From CALMEH01 sp031409875 (GTDB lineage: Bacteria; Acidobacteriota; Blastocatellia; Pyrinomonadales; Pyrinomonadaceae), in NCBI GenBank assembly GCA_031409875.1, contig JANNYB010000100.1, positions 17,130 to 81,129 of the forward strand: a stretch of 64,000 nucleotides of DNA. The letters run 5' to 3'. The notes under the pieces are model-generated. The model did not search any database. It saw only the letters and a program-made list of their open reading frames with translations, and was not told where the DNA came from. Made by a program: the position numbers and the translations under genes. Shown here piece after piece: positions 24,847 to 33,073 of this stretch (positions are counted from its first letter, which is position 1; each line of letters opens with the position of its first letter).

Positions 24847-25107
24847 CTATCCGTTTATCGCCGACGCGATGATGATTGCGACACCGAGAATTATTGCGCC
24901 GATAATTATTGCCAGCGAAGTGTTTTGGTCTTCTTCGATTTCTTTTTTAACCGAAAACGGCGCGACTTTGACGACGATAAAAAAAGCGACGGCAAAAACG
25001 ACTAAACCGATGGCGACAAAAACAATCGTCGTAATTAAAACCGGCAAAAGTTCTTCCATCTTGACGACGAAGCCAAGCGGTAACATATTAAACAAAAGAT
25101 TCAGCAT
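24847..25107 (-). CDS. DUF350 membrane protein
   Basis: An 86-residue inner-membrane protein with two helices (LLPVLITTIVFVAIGLVVFA and TSLAIIIGAIILGVAIIIAS) separated by a charged loop, the pattern of DUF350. GGAGG lies 6 nt before the ATG, and the ATG overlaps the stop of the preceding 49-residue gene (TAATG), showing translational coupling. DUF350 genes recur beside polyamine-type genes and DUF4178, as here; their biochemical role is unknown. Confidence 0.85.
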   Translation of the reverse strand: MLNLLFNMLPLGFVVKMEELLPVLITTIVFVAIGLVVFAVAFFIVVKVAPFSVKKEIEEDQNTSLAIIIGAIILGVAIIIASAING

Positions 25108-25256
25108 TATTTTCCTCCACGAAATCCACTATAAAAAAACGGCGTTCCGAGCCGCGAACGACTTCCCGAATTTGCCAATTCCCATCCGAACATCGAAGAC
25201 ATCAAATAAAACAAAATGACTCCGCCGCCGAAAATTAAAAAAAGTGCTTTTAGCAT
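25107..25256 (-). CDS. 49-residue membrane protein coupled to DUF350
   Basis: An ORF of 49 codons plus stop: one membrane helix (LKALFLIFGGGVILFYLMSS) and a Gly/Arg-rich tail ending YSGFRGGK. Its TAA shares a base with the DUF350 ATG. The Gly-rich tail resembles the C-terminus of the DUF4178 protein encoded just upstream (SESMFSGGSSS), which may mean a shared processing or partner. A GTCCGTT-heptamer palindrome lies directly before its start. Short length limits certainty; the coupling supports it. Confidence 0.6.
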   Translation of the reverse strand: MLKALFLIFGGGVILFYLMSSMFGWELANSGSRSRLGTPFFYSGFRGGK

Positions 25257-25261
25257 AATTT

Positions 25262-25342
25262 TGTCCGTTGTCCGTTGTCCGTTGTTCGTTGTCCGTTGTT
25301 TTCAGGTTTTTGCAACTGACAACGGACAACTGACGACGGACT
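25262..25342. repeat. Palindrome with GTCCGTT heptamer arms
   Basis: Five GTCCGTT-like units, then a short spacer, then ACGGACAAC-type complement units. It spans the gap between the DUF4178 gene and the 49-residue gene and includes the DUF4178 stop region. Confidence 0.88.
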
Positions 25343-27254
25343 AAGAAGAACTTCCTCCTGAGAACATACTTTCGCTCCAACGGCGCGATTCAAAGGTGAA
25401 TTTTCTGATTAAACCGAAAATCGGCAATAGCGCGAGAAGCACGAGCGCACAACAGAAATTTACGCCGCGCGAGACATTTTGCTCGACTTTGACCGAAACA
25501 TTTAACGGTTCACTAAACTTTTGCCAAGTTCCGGCAACCTTCAGCGTATATTTTCCAGCGGGAAGCGATGAAAGCGTTGCGTCCTGCGTTGTGCTTCCTT
25601 CCGTCCACGCGCCGTCGCTGTCCGAGCCGGTATAATATTCAATCGGAACATTGACCGATTCGACTTCTTGGCTTTGCTCGTTAATCAAATCAATGTCCAA
25701 ATCGGCGAAGGCATTGCTTACGGGCGCGTTTGCCGTGATGCGGACGTTTCGCATTCCTTTAAGTTCAAATTGCTTGCTGAAAACCGTCTGCGGCGTAGTT
25801 ACGCTCGCTGTCGGTTGCAAAGTTACAGTTTCATTTAAAACCGTGCCGGACGAACTGAACGGAAGCATAAAAATCGCCACGATAAACAACAAACCGAGCA
25901 TCGCCAAGCCGTATTTGATATAAAATCCGCCCGTAAAAGGTTGATTCGGCGCGACCGACCAAGGTTTCGGCAAATCGGTAATATTAAACGCTTTTTCGAT
26001 CTCCGCGTTCGTCATATAAACGCCCGCCGACCAATTCATTTCGTTGTTCGTAATCTCTTGCGAAAGCATCAGCGGCGCAGAAACAAAATCAATCGCCCGC
26101 ACAGTTTCGCCTTGTTCGACACGCCAATAAAATTCGCCTTGCACGAATTCGACCATCGCGGGCGCATCTTGAAAAATTCGGAAATTTTGCCCGTTAAAAG
26201 AAATATTAGTGCCGACGCTGACAACATCTGCCGGATTTATCGGTTCGACAAAACTCCAATGATTGTCCGAATGCGTCAACCAACGGAAACCGATCATCGG
26301 ATTATAAAGCAGATATTCGTGCCAAAAATATTTGATGCCTTCAATCGTAACGCTTCGCACGACCGCGCCGAGGACTTTAAATTTCGTGTCGTCTTTGAAA
26401 GTTCCTTCCGCGCCAATCGGCAAAACAAATTGTGGTGCGTCCGGTTTCGGCGCAAGCGATTTGAGCCACGTTAAATTGCCTTTATTGACATCGAGAAGCG
26501 AATTGCAAAACGGACAAGTTACGCGCTCGGCTTTGTCCGGCGCATTGAGCGTCAAAGGCGCGGCGCAATTCGGGCAACCCATTCCTTTTGCCGCAACTTT
26601 CTGTGCTTCGCGCTTGACCGATTTCGCATCGCCCAAACCAATTTCGGCAAGCGTAACTTGCTGTCCGACAAAAACCCAAGGCGGATTCATCGAATAATCA
26701 ATCGTTCCGAAACTGTTGCCTTGACCTGATAAATCGGCGTAATTGCTGCGTTCGTTCGGTTCTAATTTATAAGGAATTTCGCCGTCCGCCGCGACTGCGG
26801 TTGCCGTGCCTTTTTCCGTAACCATTAACGGCACAGCATTTGGAATCTGCGGCAAACTCTCGCCTAATTGCAAAGATTCAAAAGCCGGAAGCTGTGCGCC
26901 TTGTGGAAGCGGCTGATAAAAAGTCAGATAAAATTTGCCTTGCGCTTCGGCGAGCCAGCCAACCCAACCGTTGCCGAAAGTTGCATACCATTCGTCCCAA
27001 ACGCCGCCGAGTTCGTGGCGATTTTGGGCGCGTCCGGTGAGTTCAAAACGCTGGTCTTTGAACATTCCTTTGAGTCCGATTTTCAGCGGCGATTCGGAAT
27101 CAACAATCTCCGCGACTCTGCCCAAATCTTCCAAACCTCTGTCGGTTCGCGCCACTGCCGAACGGCAAAACGGACAAACAAGCACAATCGTCGAGCCTTT
27201 TTGAAACTCAATCGGCGCGGCACATTTCGGACAATTTGCTTTTAAGACGCTCAC
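25341..27254 (-). CDS. DUF4178 protein with two zinc ribbons and membrane helices
   Basis: A 637-residue protein. Two zinc-ribbon halves are visible: CPKC...CPFC (about 8-31) and CPNC...CPFC (about 224-250), each followed by a DUF4178-type beta domain (about 55-195 and 280-420; WDEWYATFGNGWVGWLAEAQ, then WHEYLLYNPMIGFRWL). Two membrane helices follow (about 450-468 and 598-613) around a Ser/Thr-rich beta domain, and the end is MFSGGSSS. Its ATG overlaps the speD-like stop by 4 nt. DUF4178 is tied by context to speD/spermidine synthase/DUF350 clusters; the reaction is unknown. Confidence 0.85.
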   Translation of the reverse strand: MSVLKANCPKCAAPIEFQKGSTIVLVCPFCRSAVARTDRGLEDLGRVAEIVDSESPLKIGLKGMFKDQRFELTGRAQNRHELGGVWDEWYATFGNGWVGWLAEAQGKFYLTFYQPLPQGAQLPAFESLQLGESLPQIPNAVPLMVTEKGTATAVAADGEIPYKLEPNERSNYADLSGQGNSFGTIDYSMNPPWVFVGQQVTLAEIGLGDAKSVKREAQKVAAKGMGCPNCAAPLTLNAPDKAERVTCPFCNSLLDVNKGNLTWLKSLAPKPDAPQFVLPIGAEGTFKDDTKFKVLGAVVRSVTIEGIKYFWHEYLLYNPMIGFRWLTHSDNHWSFVEPINPADVVSVGTNISFNGQNFRIFQDAPAMVEFVQGEFYWRVEQGETVRAIDFVSAPLMLSQEITNNEMNWSAGVYMTNAEIEKAFNITDLPKPWSVAPNQPFTGGFYIKYGLAMLGLLFIVAIFMLPFSSSGTVLNETVTLQPTASVTTPQTVFSKQFELKGMRNVRITANAPVSNAFADLDIDLINEQSQEVESVNVPIEYYTGSDSDGAWTEGSTTQDATLSSLPAGKYTLKVAGTWQKFSEPLNVSVKVEQNVSRGVNFCCALVLLALLPIFGLIRKFTFESRRWSESMFSGGSSS

Positions 27255-27646
27255 ACTTCACCTCCGGCGATTTGCGATTTGCGATTTGCGATTTGCGATT
27301 GCATCTGACCTCGTTCGATTTTCGTAATTTTCACCTCGTTTGCGTCAAGTAAATTTTTTAAATTCAGTTCCCAATTCCATTCGGGGCGCGATTTACAGCA
27401 GTAGAGATTAAAAGTTGCGGTTGAATATTCGGGATAAGTGTGGCAAGCGAGGTGCGATTCGGTGAGCATCGTCAAACCCGTAACGCCGCCTTCGCCGCCG
27501 AATTTGTGCCAATTTCCTTCGCCGATTGATTTTAAGCCCAAGTCGGCAATAATTCGCGCAAAGACGTTTTGCAAGGCGGAAACATCGCGCAATTTCTGCA
27601 CGTCGCATTCAAAGGCTTCGATTAACCATTCCGTTCCGACAATCAT
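27251..27646 (-). CDS. speD: S-adenosylmethionine decarboxylase-like proenzyme
   Basis: A 131-residue protein of the short bacterial AdoMetDC class, which cleaves itself to form a pyruvoyl cofactor and makes decarboxylated AdoMet. The cleavage motif LTESHLACHTYPE is intact (Glu63-Ser64, with His69), and Cys83/84 stand where the catalytic Cys is expected. It overlaps DUF4178 by 4 nt and would supply the aminopropyl donor for the membrane spermidine synthase-like protein. The C-terminal tail QMQSQIANRKSQIAGGEV is encoded by a GCGATTT heptamer tract and is not part of the family. No clear Shine-Dalgarno. Confidence 0.85.
   Translation of the reverse strand: MIVGTEWLIEAFECDVQKLRDVSALQNVFARIIADLGLKSIGEGNWHKFGGEGGVTGLTMLTESHLACHTYPEYSTATFNLYCCKSRPEWNWELNLKNLLDANEVKITKIERGQMQSQIANRKSQIAGGEV
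27267..27300 (-). repeat. Heptamer tract in coding sequence (GCGATTT, nearly 5 units)
   Basis: Four full GCGATTT units plus GCGATT, within the 3' end of the speD-like gene, read on the minus strand as SQIANRKSQIA. Confidence 0.95.
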
Positions 27647-27734
27647 TTTGGGAAAAACCTATAAATCTTTACGTTTTTAATCTCGAAAAGTTTTGAACTT
27701 TGAAACTTCCAATGCGTTATACTTCAAAGTGAAG

Positions 27735-28682
27735 ATGTTGAAGAAAAATATAGCTAAATTTTTTGCGTTTGTCATTTCTTTAAGCGTCATTTCGGCGTGT
27801 TCGGCGGTTTTTCCGAGCCACGAGCAGTTAAAAAACCAAAATGAGCAGTTTTCTAAAGATTGGGAAAAGCCGAAAGTCGTCGGTAAAATCGAATCAGATG
27901 AAATCAACGAAAGCAGTGGAATTGCCGTTTCGCGCTGTAATGAAAAAGTGCTTTGGACGCATAACGATTCGGGCGACAAAGCGTATATTTTTGCGCTCGA
28001 CGAAAAAGGCGAAAAACTCGGAACGTGGAAAGTTTCGGGCGCGGAAAATTTCGATTGGGAAGACATCGCCACGCGCAAAGAAAAATCCGGCGAATGTTTT
28101 TTATACATCGCCGACATCGGCAATAACAAACGAACACGCAGCGAAATGACGATTTATCGCGTCAAAGAACCGCTCATTTCAAGCGAAAATAAATCCTCGG
28201 GCAAGAAAAATCCGCTTGAAACCGAAGCCGCCGAAACAATAAAATTTGAATATCCCGAAATGCGCCACGATGCCGAAACCTTAATGATTCATCCTGAAAC
28301 CGGCGACATTTACATTATTTCAAAACGCTTGAGCGGCGCGGCGGCGGTTTATAAATTGAAAGCGAACTACGAAAAAGAAAAAACAAACCTGCTCGAAAAA
28401 ATCGCCGATTTTGAAGTTCCTGCGATTCCGAACGGATTTTTCACCGGCGGCGACATCTCGCCCGACGGCAAACACGCCGTCATCTGCGATTATTTTGCCG
28501 CTTACGAAATTGATTTACCCGAAAAAGCCAAAAATTTCGACGAAATCTGGAAACAAAAACCCGAAATAATCGAACTCGGCAAACGCGACATCGGCGAAGC
28601 CGTCGGATATTCAGCGGACGGAAAATCAATCTTCGCTACCAGCGAAAGAGATAATTCGCTTATCCAAGTCAAACGAAAATAG
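27735..28682 (+). CDS. Lipoprotein with beta-propeller-like domain
   Basis: A 315-residue lipoprotein; ATG 27735 gives the signal NIAKFFAFVISLSVISAC with a lipobox Cys, whereas the upstream in-frame ATG (27693) would spoil it. The mature protein has strand-rich repeats typical of a propeller: ESSGIAVSRCNEKVLWTHND, then DIGNNKRTR, MRHDAETLMIHPETGDIYII, and GEAVGYSADGKSIFATSE. The ESSGIA...WTHNDSGD start is common in secreted esterase-like or sensor propellers of unknown substrate. It is divergent from the speD-like gene. Confidence 0.75.
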   Translation: MLKKNIAKFFAFVISLSVISACSAVFPSHEQLKNQNEQFSKDWEKPKVVGKIESDEINESSGIAVSRCNEKVLWTHNDSGDKAYIFALDEKGEKLGTWKVSGAENFDWEDIATRKEKSGECFLYIADIGNNKRTRSEMTIYRVKEPLISSENKSSGKKNPLETEAAETIKFEYPEMRHDAETLMIHPETGDIYIISKRLSGAAAVYKLKANYEKEKTNLLEKIADFEVPAIPNGFFTGGDISPDGKHAVICDYFAAYEIDLPEKAKNFDEIWKQKPEIIELGKRDIGEAVGYSADGKSIFATSERDNSLIQVKRK

Positions 28683-28704
28683 TTTAAGTAAAATATTTTA
28701 AATT

Positions 28705-28783
28705 TTCGGAATAGCTGATAGCTAATAACGAATAGCGAATAACCATTATCAGCTATCAGTTATCACCTATCAGCTATTCCGAA
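28705..28783. repeat. Palindrome, ATTCGCT/CAGCTAT heptamer family, copy 3
   Basis: TTCGGAATAGCTGATAGC in the left arm faces its complement ending GCTATTCCGAA, with GAATAGC and ATCAGCT heptamers in the arms. It follows the propeller lipoprotein stop by about 22 nt. Confidence 0.88.
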
Positions 28784-28853
28784 GCTATCTTTGTTTAATT
28801 CTGTCCAACTACTTATAATCAATTTCATCAATAATTTTTTGGAGATTTTTTTT

Positions 28854-29519
28854 ATGAATGCTGAAACTATAAATTTCGACACTGCGAATGGTGCGACAAC
28901 CGCTTACGTTGCGTTGCCCGATGAAGATAACGGTAAAGCCGTAATTTTAATTCAAGAATGGTGGGGTTTGAACGAACACATCAAAGACATCGCTCGCCGT
29001 TACGCCAACAAAGGTTTTACCGCAATTGCGCCCGATCTTTATCGCGGAAAAATCGCCGCAAATCCGCAAGAAGCCGGCGCGATGATGCAAGCCTTGCAAC
29101 TCGAAGACGGTTTGGACACGATTAAAAATACAATTTCAAACGCATCTGAAAAATACGGTTTCGCGCATTTCGGCATCACAGGCTTTTGTATGGGCGGAAC
29201 TTACGCACTCCGTGCGGCGTGTGTTTTGGAAGGTTTGAGCGCGTCCGCGCCATTTTACGGCGATATTCCCGAAGAAGAAGTTTTAAAAAATCTTTCAACG
29301 CCGACAATCTTCATTTCCGGCACGAAAGATCAATGGATTAACACCGAAAAAGTTGCGCTTTTGGAAGAAATCACCGAAAAATACGAACTTCCGATAACTT
29401 CGGTCAAATACGAAGCCGATCATGCTTTTTTCAACAATACACGCGCTGAAGTTTATGACGAAACTGCCGCAAATGATGCGTGGGCATTGGTTACGGGATT
29501 TTTTAACGATAAACTCTGA
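28854..29519 (+). CDS. Dienelactone hydrolase family protein
   Basis: A 221-residue alpha/beta hydrolase. I start at ATG 28854, with GGAG at 28841. The catalytic triad is Cys in GFCMGG, Asp in GTKDQW and His in EADHAFFN, the Cys-type dienelactone hydrolase pattern; VILIQEWWGLNEHIKDIA is the usual N-terminal signature. It hydrolyses cyclic or activated esters in the cytoplasm; the natural substrate is unknown. It stands alone between two repeat palindromes. Confidence 0.9.
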   Translation: MNAETINFDTANGATTAYVALPDEDNGKAVILIQEWWGLNEHIKDIARRYANKGFTAIAPDLYRGKIAANPQEAGAMMQALQLEDGLDTIKNTISNASEKYGFAHFGITGFCMGGTYALRAACVLEGLSASAPFYGDIPEEEVLKNLSTPTIFISGTKDQWINTEKVALLEEITEKYELPITSVKYEADHAFFNNTRAEVYDETAANDAWALVTGFFNDKL

Positions 29520-29522
29520 AAT

Positions 29523-29597
29523 AGGTAATTGGTAATAAGTAATTGGTAATAAGTAATTGGTTTTTGACTTATCACCAATTACCAATTACTTATTACC
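29523..29597. repeat. Palindrome with TAATTGG/TAATAAG heptamer arms
   Basis: Left arm of alternating GTAATTG and GTAATAA units, right arm the complement. It joins the convergent stops of the hydrolase (29519) and the SRPBCC gene (29586); the stop codon and last codons of the latter (GNK) are read from it. Confidence 0.88.
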
Positions 29598-30044
29598 TTT
29601 TTCCGCAACTCTTTTAAGCTCCGCATTGCGATTTGTAACTAATTTTCGCAAGTGATTTTCAAGTAAAATCGCATCAACAATCTTGCCTAAAAAACCGAAA
29701 GGCGAAGTCCATTCGAGCGTGTCGCGCATCAATGTTCCATCGCCTTTTTTAATAAATTCGTGCTTGTGTTTGAATGATTTAAAGTTACCTTCAATCATTT
29801 CATCGGTAAAATGGTTCGGCTTTTCAAACTCCGTAACTTTTACTGTCAAATGCTGACGAATACCGAAATGTTTTCCTTCAAAAGTTACCGTTTCGCCGAG
29901 TTCGATTTTGCCGTGAGTTCTTCCCGCAACCGCTTTTTCGCCTGTGTTTTTTAACGATTCCAAATGCAAACTAATATCGCGCACCAAATCGAAACAAACT
30001 TCCGGCGGCGCATTGATTTCAGTTTCGATAATCAAAATCGGCAT
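29586..30044 (-). CDS. SRPBCC-fold (START-like) protein
   Basis: A 152-residue protein of the polyketide-cyclase/ligand-binding SRPBCC superfamily: ETEINAPPEVCFDLVRDIS at the start, VTEFEKPNHFTDEM in the middle, and a long C-terminal helix (FLGKIVDAILLENHLRKLV). Members bind hydrophobic ligands in a deep cavity. The subfamily resembles YfmB/cell-division-inhibitor-like cyclases; no enzymatic role can be assigned. The last codons come from a repeat palindrome. Confidence 0.85.
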   Translation of the reverse strand: MPILIIETEINAPPEVCFDLVRDISLHLESLKNTGEKAVAGRTHGKIELGETVTFEGKHFGIRQHLTVKVTEFEKPNHFTDEMIEGNFKSFKHKHEFIKKGDGTLMRDTLEWTSPFGFLGKIVDAILLENHLRKLVTNRNAELKRVAEKGNK

Positions 30045-30057
30045 AAATTAATAAGAT

Positions 30058-30140
30058 TTTTTGCCCACGAAACACACGAAAGACACGAAAAGTTTTCTGC
30101 GATTTTATTTCGTGCTTTTCGTGTGTTTCGTGGGCAAAAT
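30058..30140. repeat. Palindrome with CACGAAA-type arms
   Basis: TTGCCCACGAAACACACGAA on the left with 9-nt period; the right arm TTTCGTGTGTTTCGTGGGCAA is its complement. It lies between the SRPBCC start and the desaturase stop. The outer TTTGCCC/GGGCAAA ends recur at 35460-35550. Confidence 0.9.
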
Positions 30141-30146
30141 AAATTC

Positions 30147-31013
30147 CTAAATCGTTTCCGTCGCAGGCTTTAGCTCAATCGGCGATTTTTCCGCTTCATT
30201 GCCGCGAATATTTTTTGCCCAACCGAGCTTCTCGAAAAAGCGAATTGTCTGCCAATTCATATCGAATTCATACCACGTCAAACCGTGTCGCGCCCGCGAC
30301 GGTTGCGCGTGATGATTATTGTGCCAACCTTCGCCGAAAGTTAGCAGTGCGATTGCCCATTGATTGGTCGAATCGTCGTTCGTTTCATATCGGCGCGAAC
30401 CGAAAAAATGCGTCGCTGAATTAACCAACCACGTCGAATGCCAACCGAAAACGACACGCACAAAAACGCCCCACAAAACCATTGACCAACCGCCGAGCGC
30501 AAATAAAATCAAACCCGAAACGAGCAAAGGAACGTAATAAAACCGCGCCAAAGTCGTATGAAATTTATCTTTCATCAAATCGGGAACGTATTTTTGCAAA
30601 GTCGCTTCGTCGTGGTCGTTTGCCGTGCCAAACACGATCCAACCAACGTGCGCCCACCAAAAACCGCCGCGAGTTGAATGCGGATCGCCTTCTTCTTCGA
30701 CAAATTTATGATGAATCCGATGCGTTGCCACCCATTTCGGCGCGTCGTCCTGAATCGCCATTGCGCCAAAAGTCGTCAACAAATATTCAAGCCATTTCGG
30801 AGCTTTAAAACTCCGATGCGTCAAAAGCCGATGATAACCAAGCCCAATGCCAAGACTGCCGACAATCCAATTTCCAATCAACATCACCGCCAGATTTTCC
30901 CAGCTAAACATAAAAAATGCGACAACTGTTAAAATATGAAAACTTGTCACGATAGATAAATTTTTCCAATTAATATTTTTACGCGATTCCTCAAACGTGG
31001 AGATATTTTGCAT
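30147..31013 (-). CDS. Second acyl-CoA desaturase
   Basis: A 288-residue paralogue of the desaturase at 4898, alike over its full length: histidine boxes HRLLTH, HRIHH and HNNHH, and the shared segments ALLTFGEGWHNNHHA and STWLVNSATHFFGSRRYETN. Differences lie mainly at the two termini and in loop lengths, so the copies may act on different chain lengths or be switched by temperature. It is transcribed alone on the minus strand. Confidence 0.9.
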   Translation of the reverse strand: MQNISTFEESRKNINWKNLSIVTSFHILTVVAFFMFSWENLAVMLIGNWIVGSLGIGLGYHRLLTHRSFKAPKWLEYLLTTFGAMAIQDDAPKWVATHRIHHKFVEEEGDPHSTRGGFWWAHVGWIVFGTANDHDEATLQKYVPDLMKDKFHTTLARFYYVPLLVSGLILFALGGWSMVLWGVFVRVVFGWHSTWLVNSATHFFGSRRYETNDDSTNQWAIALLTFGEGWHNNHHAQPSRARHGLTWYEFDMNWQTIRFFEKLGWAKNIRGNEAEKSPIELKPATETI

Positions 31014-31101
31014 TTATTACTCTATAAAACAGCTAAATTATAACTATCTCAATCTTAACAGGTTGCCCCAGAAATAATCGTAATAGTTGTGTAAAAGTTG
31101 A

Positions 31102-31734
31102 TTAATTAGCAAACCAGTCTTGAAGTGTTTCTTTTAATTTGATAAATGATTCGTCTATACAATTTTTGAAACTAACTTTTTCCGCAAGCTGTTGATAAAT
31201 TGATGATGAACGAGGTTTCCTAACTTCTCTCATCGCTTCTTCAACAGCTTCTTTCGGTCGAGAAGGTTTTGTTTCATCTGCTTGAAGAAATCCTTTATTT
31301 TGTAGCCAAGTTTTTAAGTCGGGATTTTTTTCTTCCCATCCCAACACTTTTTCAACGTGCGGTGAATTACTCCAAACCCAAGACTCGATTTCAGGTTCAA
31401 GAACAATAACTTTTGCCCGATTTTCCCAACCTGAAATAGAAAGTTTTTGTTCTAACTCATTTTCAATTTCTTCTCGACTTTTATGTTCTTGCCCACAGCC
31501 TTCGTGATCAAAAATCACCAAAGCAAAATTATAATCCTTATGAAAAGGTTTTAAAAATTCAGAGCATTGATTATAACAACCTGCATCGCGTTGGATGTGA
31601 ACAAATATGTGTTCTAAACTTGCCGATAAGTCTTTTATACCAAATGATTGATGGCGCGTGAGAAGTCCTTGCATCAAAAATTGTGTATTTCTGTCTGCTA
31701 CGAGAATTATCAAATTGTTTGTGAATTCGGACAT
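31102..31734 (-). CDS. Acidic partner of the ATPase (TOPRIM-like or MAD4-like)
   Basis: A 210-residue protein. I start at ATG 31734, which overlaps the ATPase stop (TAATG); the longer frame only extends into that gene. The N-terminus NNLIILVADRNTQFLMQGLL and FALVIFDHEGCGQEHKSREE recall a TOPRIM-like or related Rossmann fold with acidic clusters (ADRN, DHEG). Later come VIVLEPEIESWVWSNSPHVE and RPKEAVEEAMREVRKPRSSS. From memory it resembles proteins placed next to ATPases in defence islands, including the MAD4 protein of a methylation-associated system; I cannot verify this. It is surely co-expressed with the ATPase. Confidence 0.6.
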   Translation of the reverse strand: MSEFTNNLIILVADRNTQFLMQGLLTRHQSFGIKDLSASLEHIFVHIQRDAGCYNQCSEFLKPFHKDYNFALVIFDHEGCGQEHKSREEIENELEQKLSISGWENRAKVIVLEPEIESWVWSNSPHVEKVLGWEEKNPDLKTWLQNKGFLQADETKPSRPKEAVEEAMREVRKPRSSSIYQQLAEKVSFKNCIDESFIKLKETLQDWFAN

Positions 31735-33026
31735 TATCCCAAAACTCCACTTGCAAAAAGAACGCCTAAGTTGGTTTCGCCTTTCCATTCTCTAAGTCGC
31801 GGATGTTTGTTTCCAGAAATAATATCCGTTGCTCCATCATTAGCTTTAGCAAAGCATAATAGAGTTTTCACATCAGCAATACTTAAAACAACAGGCGAGT
31901 GCGTAGCCAACAAAATCTGAGCATCATACGCCGATGAAAGAGATTGAAACATAGTATCTACAGCTTTTGGATGTATTCCGTTTTCAGGTTCTTCAATCAA
32001 ATAAACACCTTTGAAGTCAAGCAAATAAGCCGGTAACGTAAGTGCGAGAAGCCTCAAAGTTCCATCAGATGCAGTCCAAGAAGGAACTTCAAAACCTTCT
32101 TTGTAGCGAATTTTTAAGTATTTGAATTTAGTATCAGGAAAATCAGCCGTCGTAATATCTTCAATATCGGGCAAAGCGGTTCTCAGATGAGAAATCCAAT
32201 CCTTAAATCTTTGCGGAGATTTATCTTTCAGATTTTGAATCACCCAAGGTAGATTTGAGCCGTCCGACATAAATTTTCGACTTCTTCCCGGCGGACTCGC
32301 TTGACGAATTAAAAGACTATTCAAAATTATTTGTTGAACATTTTCCGAAAGTAGAGCTTTTAACCATGTTGCCGCCGGGAAGTTTTTTTCGTCTTCGGGC
32401 AAGTTTCCCAACGCCGACTTCTTAAACCCGATTTTGAAAGAAGGCATCCAACCTTTGCTCGCCTTTTTATTAGTTTCAGAATAAAAAGTTACTCGTCCGC
32501 TGTCGCCTTTTTTTACAACTAAACGCTCACCAAGTTTCACGGGACTTGGAGTTAGAATAGTTTTCGGCGGTTTCATCGGAAACGGAAATAAATTTTGTTG
32601 TTGGACAGGCTTTGAGTATTCAGAAGATGAAAGTTTTTTCAACAATACTTTTTCGGACAATACGGAGTTCTCTTTTGTTTCGTCATTGAAGCCGATTGAA
32701 ACTTCATATCTGATTGTTTCATAAACAATATTTGTAAATTTCGAGCGAATTTCTTCTGGAATCGAAGCCTCAATTGCTAACTCAAAACTATTCTTTTTAT
32801 CTCCATTGTCATATTTTCCCGCCCAAATTAAATCTTGCAAAATTTGTGTTCTATTTCCAATTGCCACATCTAATCCATCAGCAACAAATTGTCCTAAAAA
32901 TGCCACCACATCTAAAAATGTAGTTTTACCGCTTGCATTAGGACCAACTAAAACGTGAAACGAAGAGAGCGTTCGGTCAACATATTTCAGACTTCTAAAA
33001 TTTAAAGCTTCAATCTTACTTATCAT
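31734..33026 (-). CDS. AAA/SMC-like ATPase (AAA_21 family)
   Basis: A 430-residue ABC/SMC-type ATPase: SLKYVDRTLSSFHVLVGPNA then SGKTTFLD forms Walker A (GPNASGKT, about 27-34); the C-terminal VYLIEEPENGIHP is Walker B with the catalytic Glu; ATHSPVVLS is the switch His. The insert (about 50-330) lacks a recognisable coiled coil. Such stand-alone ATPases pair with a nuclease-like partner in OLD-, PARIS- and retron-like phage defences. The partner here is the overlapping downstream gene. Base use is slightly more AT-rich than in neighbours. Confidence 0.82.
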   Translation of the reverse strand: MISKIEALNFRSLKYVDRTLSSFHVLVGPNASGKTTFLDVVAFLGQFVADGLDVAIGNRTQILQDLIWAGKYDNGDKKNSFELAIEASIPEEIRSKFTNIVYETIRYEVSIGFNDETKENSVLSEKVLLKKLSSSEYSKPVQQQNLFPFPMKPPKTILTPSPVKLGERLVVKKGDSGRVTFYSETNKKASKGWMPSFKIGFKKSALGNLPEDEKNFPAATWLKALLSENVQQIILNSLLIRQASPPGRSRKFMSDGSNLPWVIQNLKDKSPQRFKDWISHLRTALPDIEDITTADFPDTKFKYLKIRYKEGFEVPSWTASDGTLRLLALTLPAYLLDFKGVYLIEEPENGIHPKAVDTMFQSLSSAYDAQILLATHSPVVLSIADVKTLLCFAKANDGATDIISGNKHPRLREWKGETNLGVLFASGVLG

Positions 33027-33073
33027 ATTTTTTCCAAATATTTACGCTGAAAACTTTTGCGAGAATAATTTAT

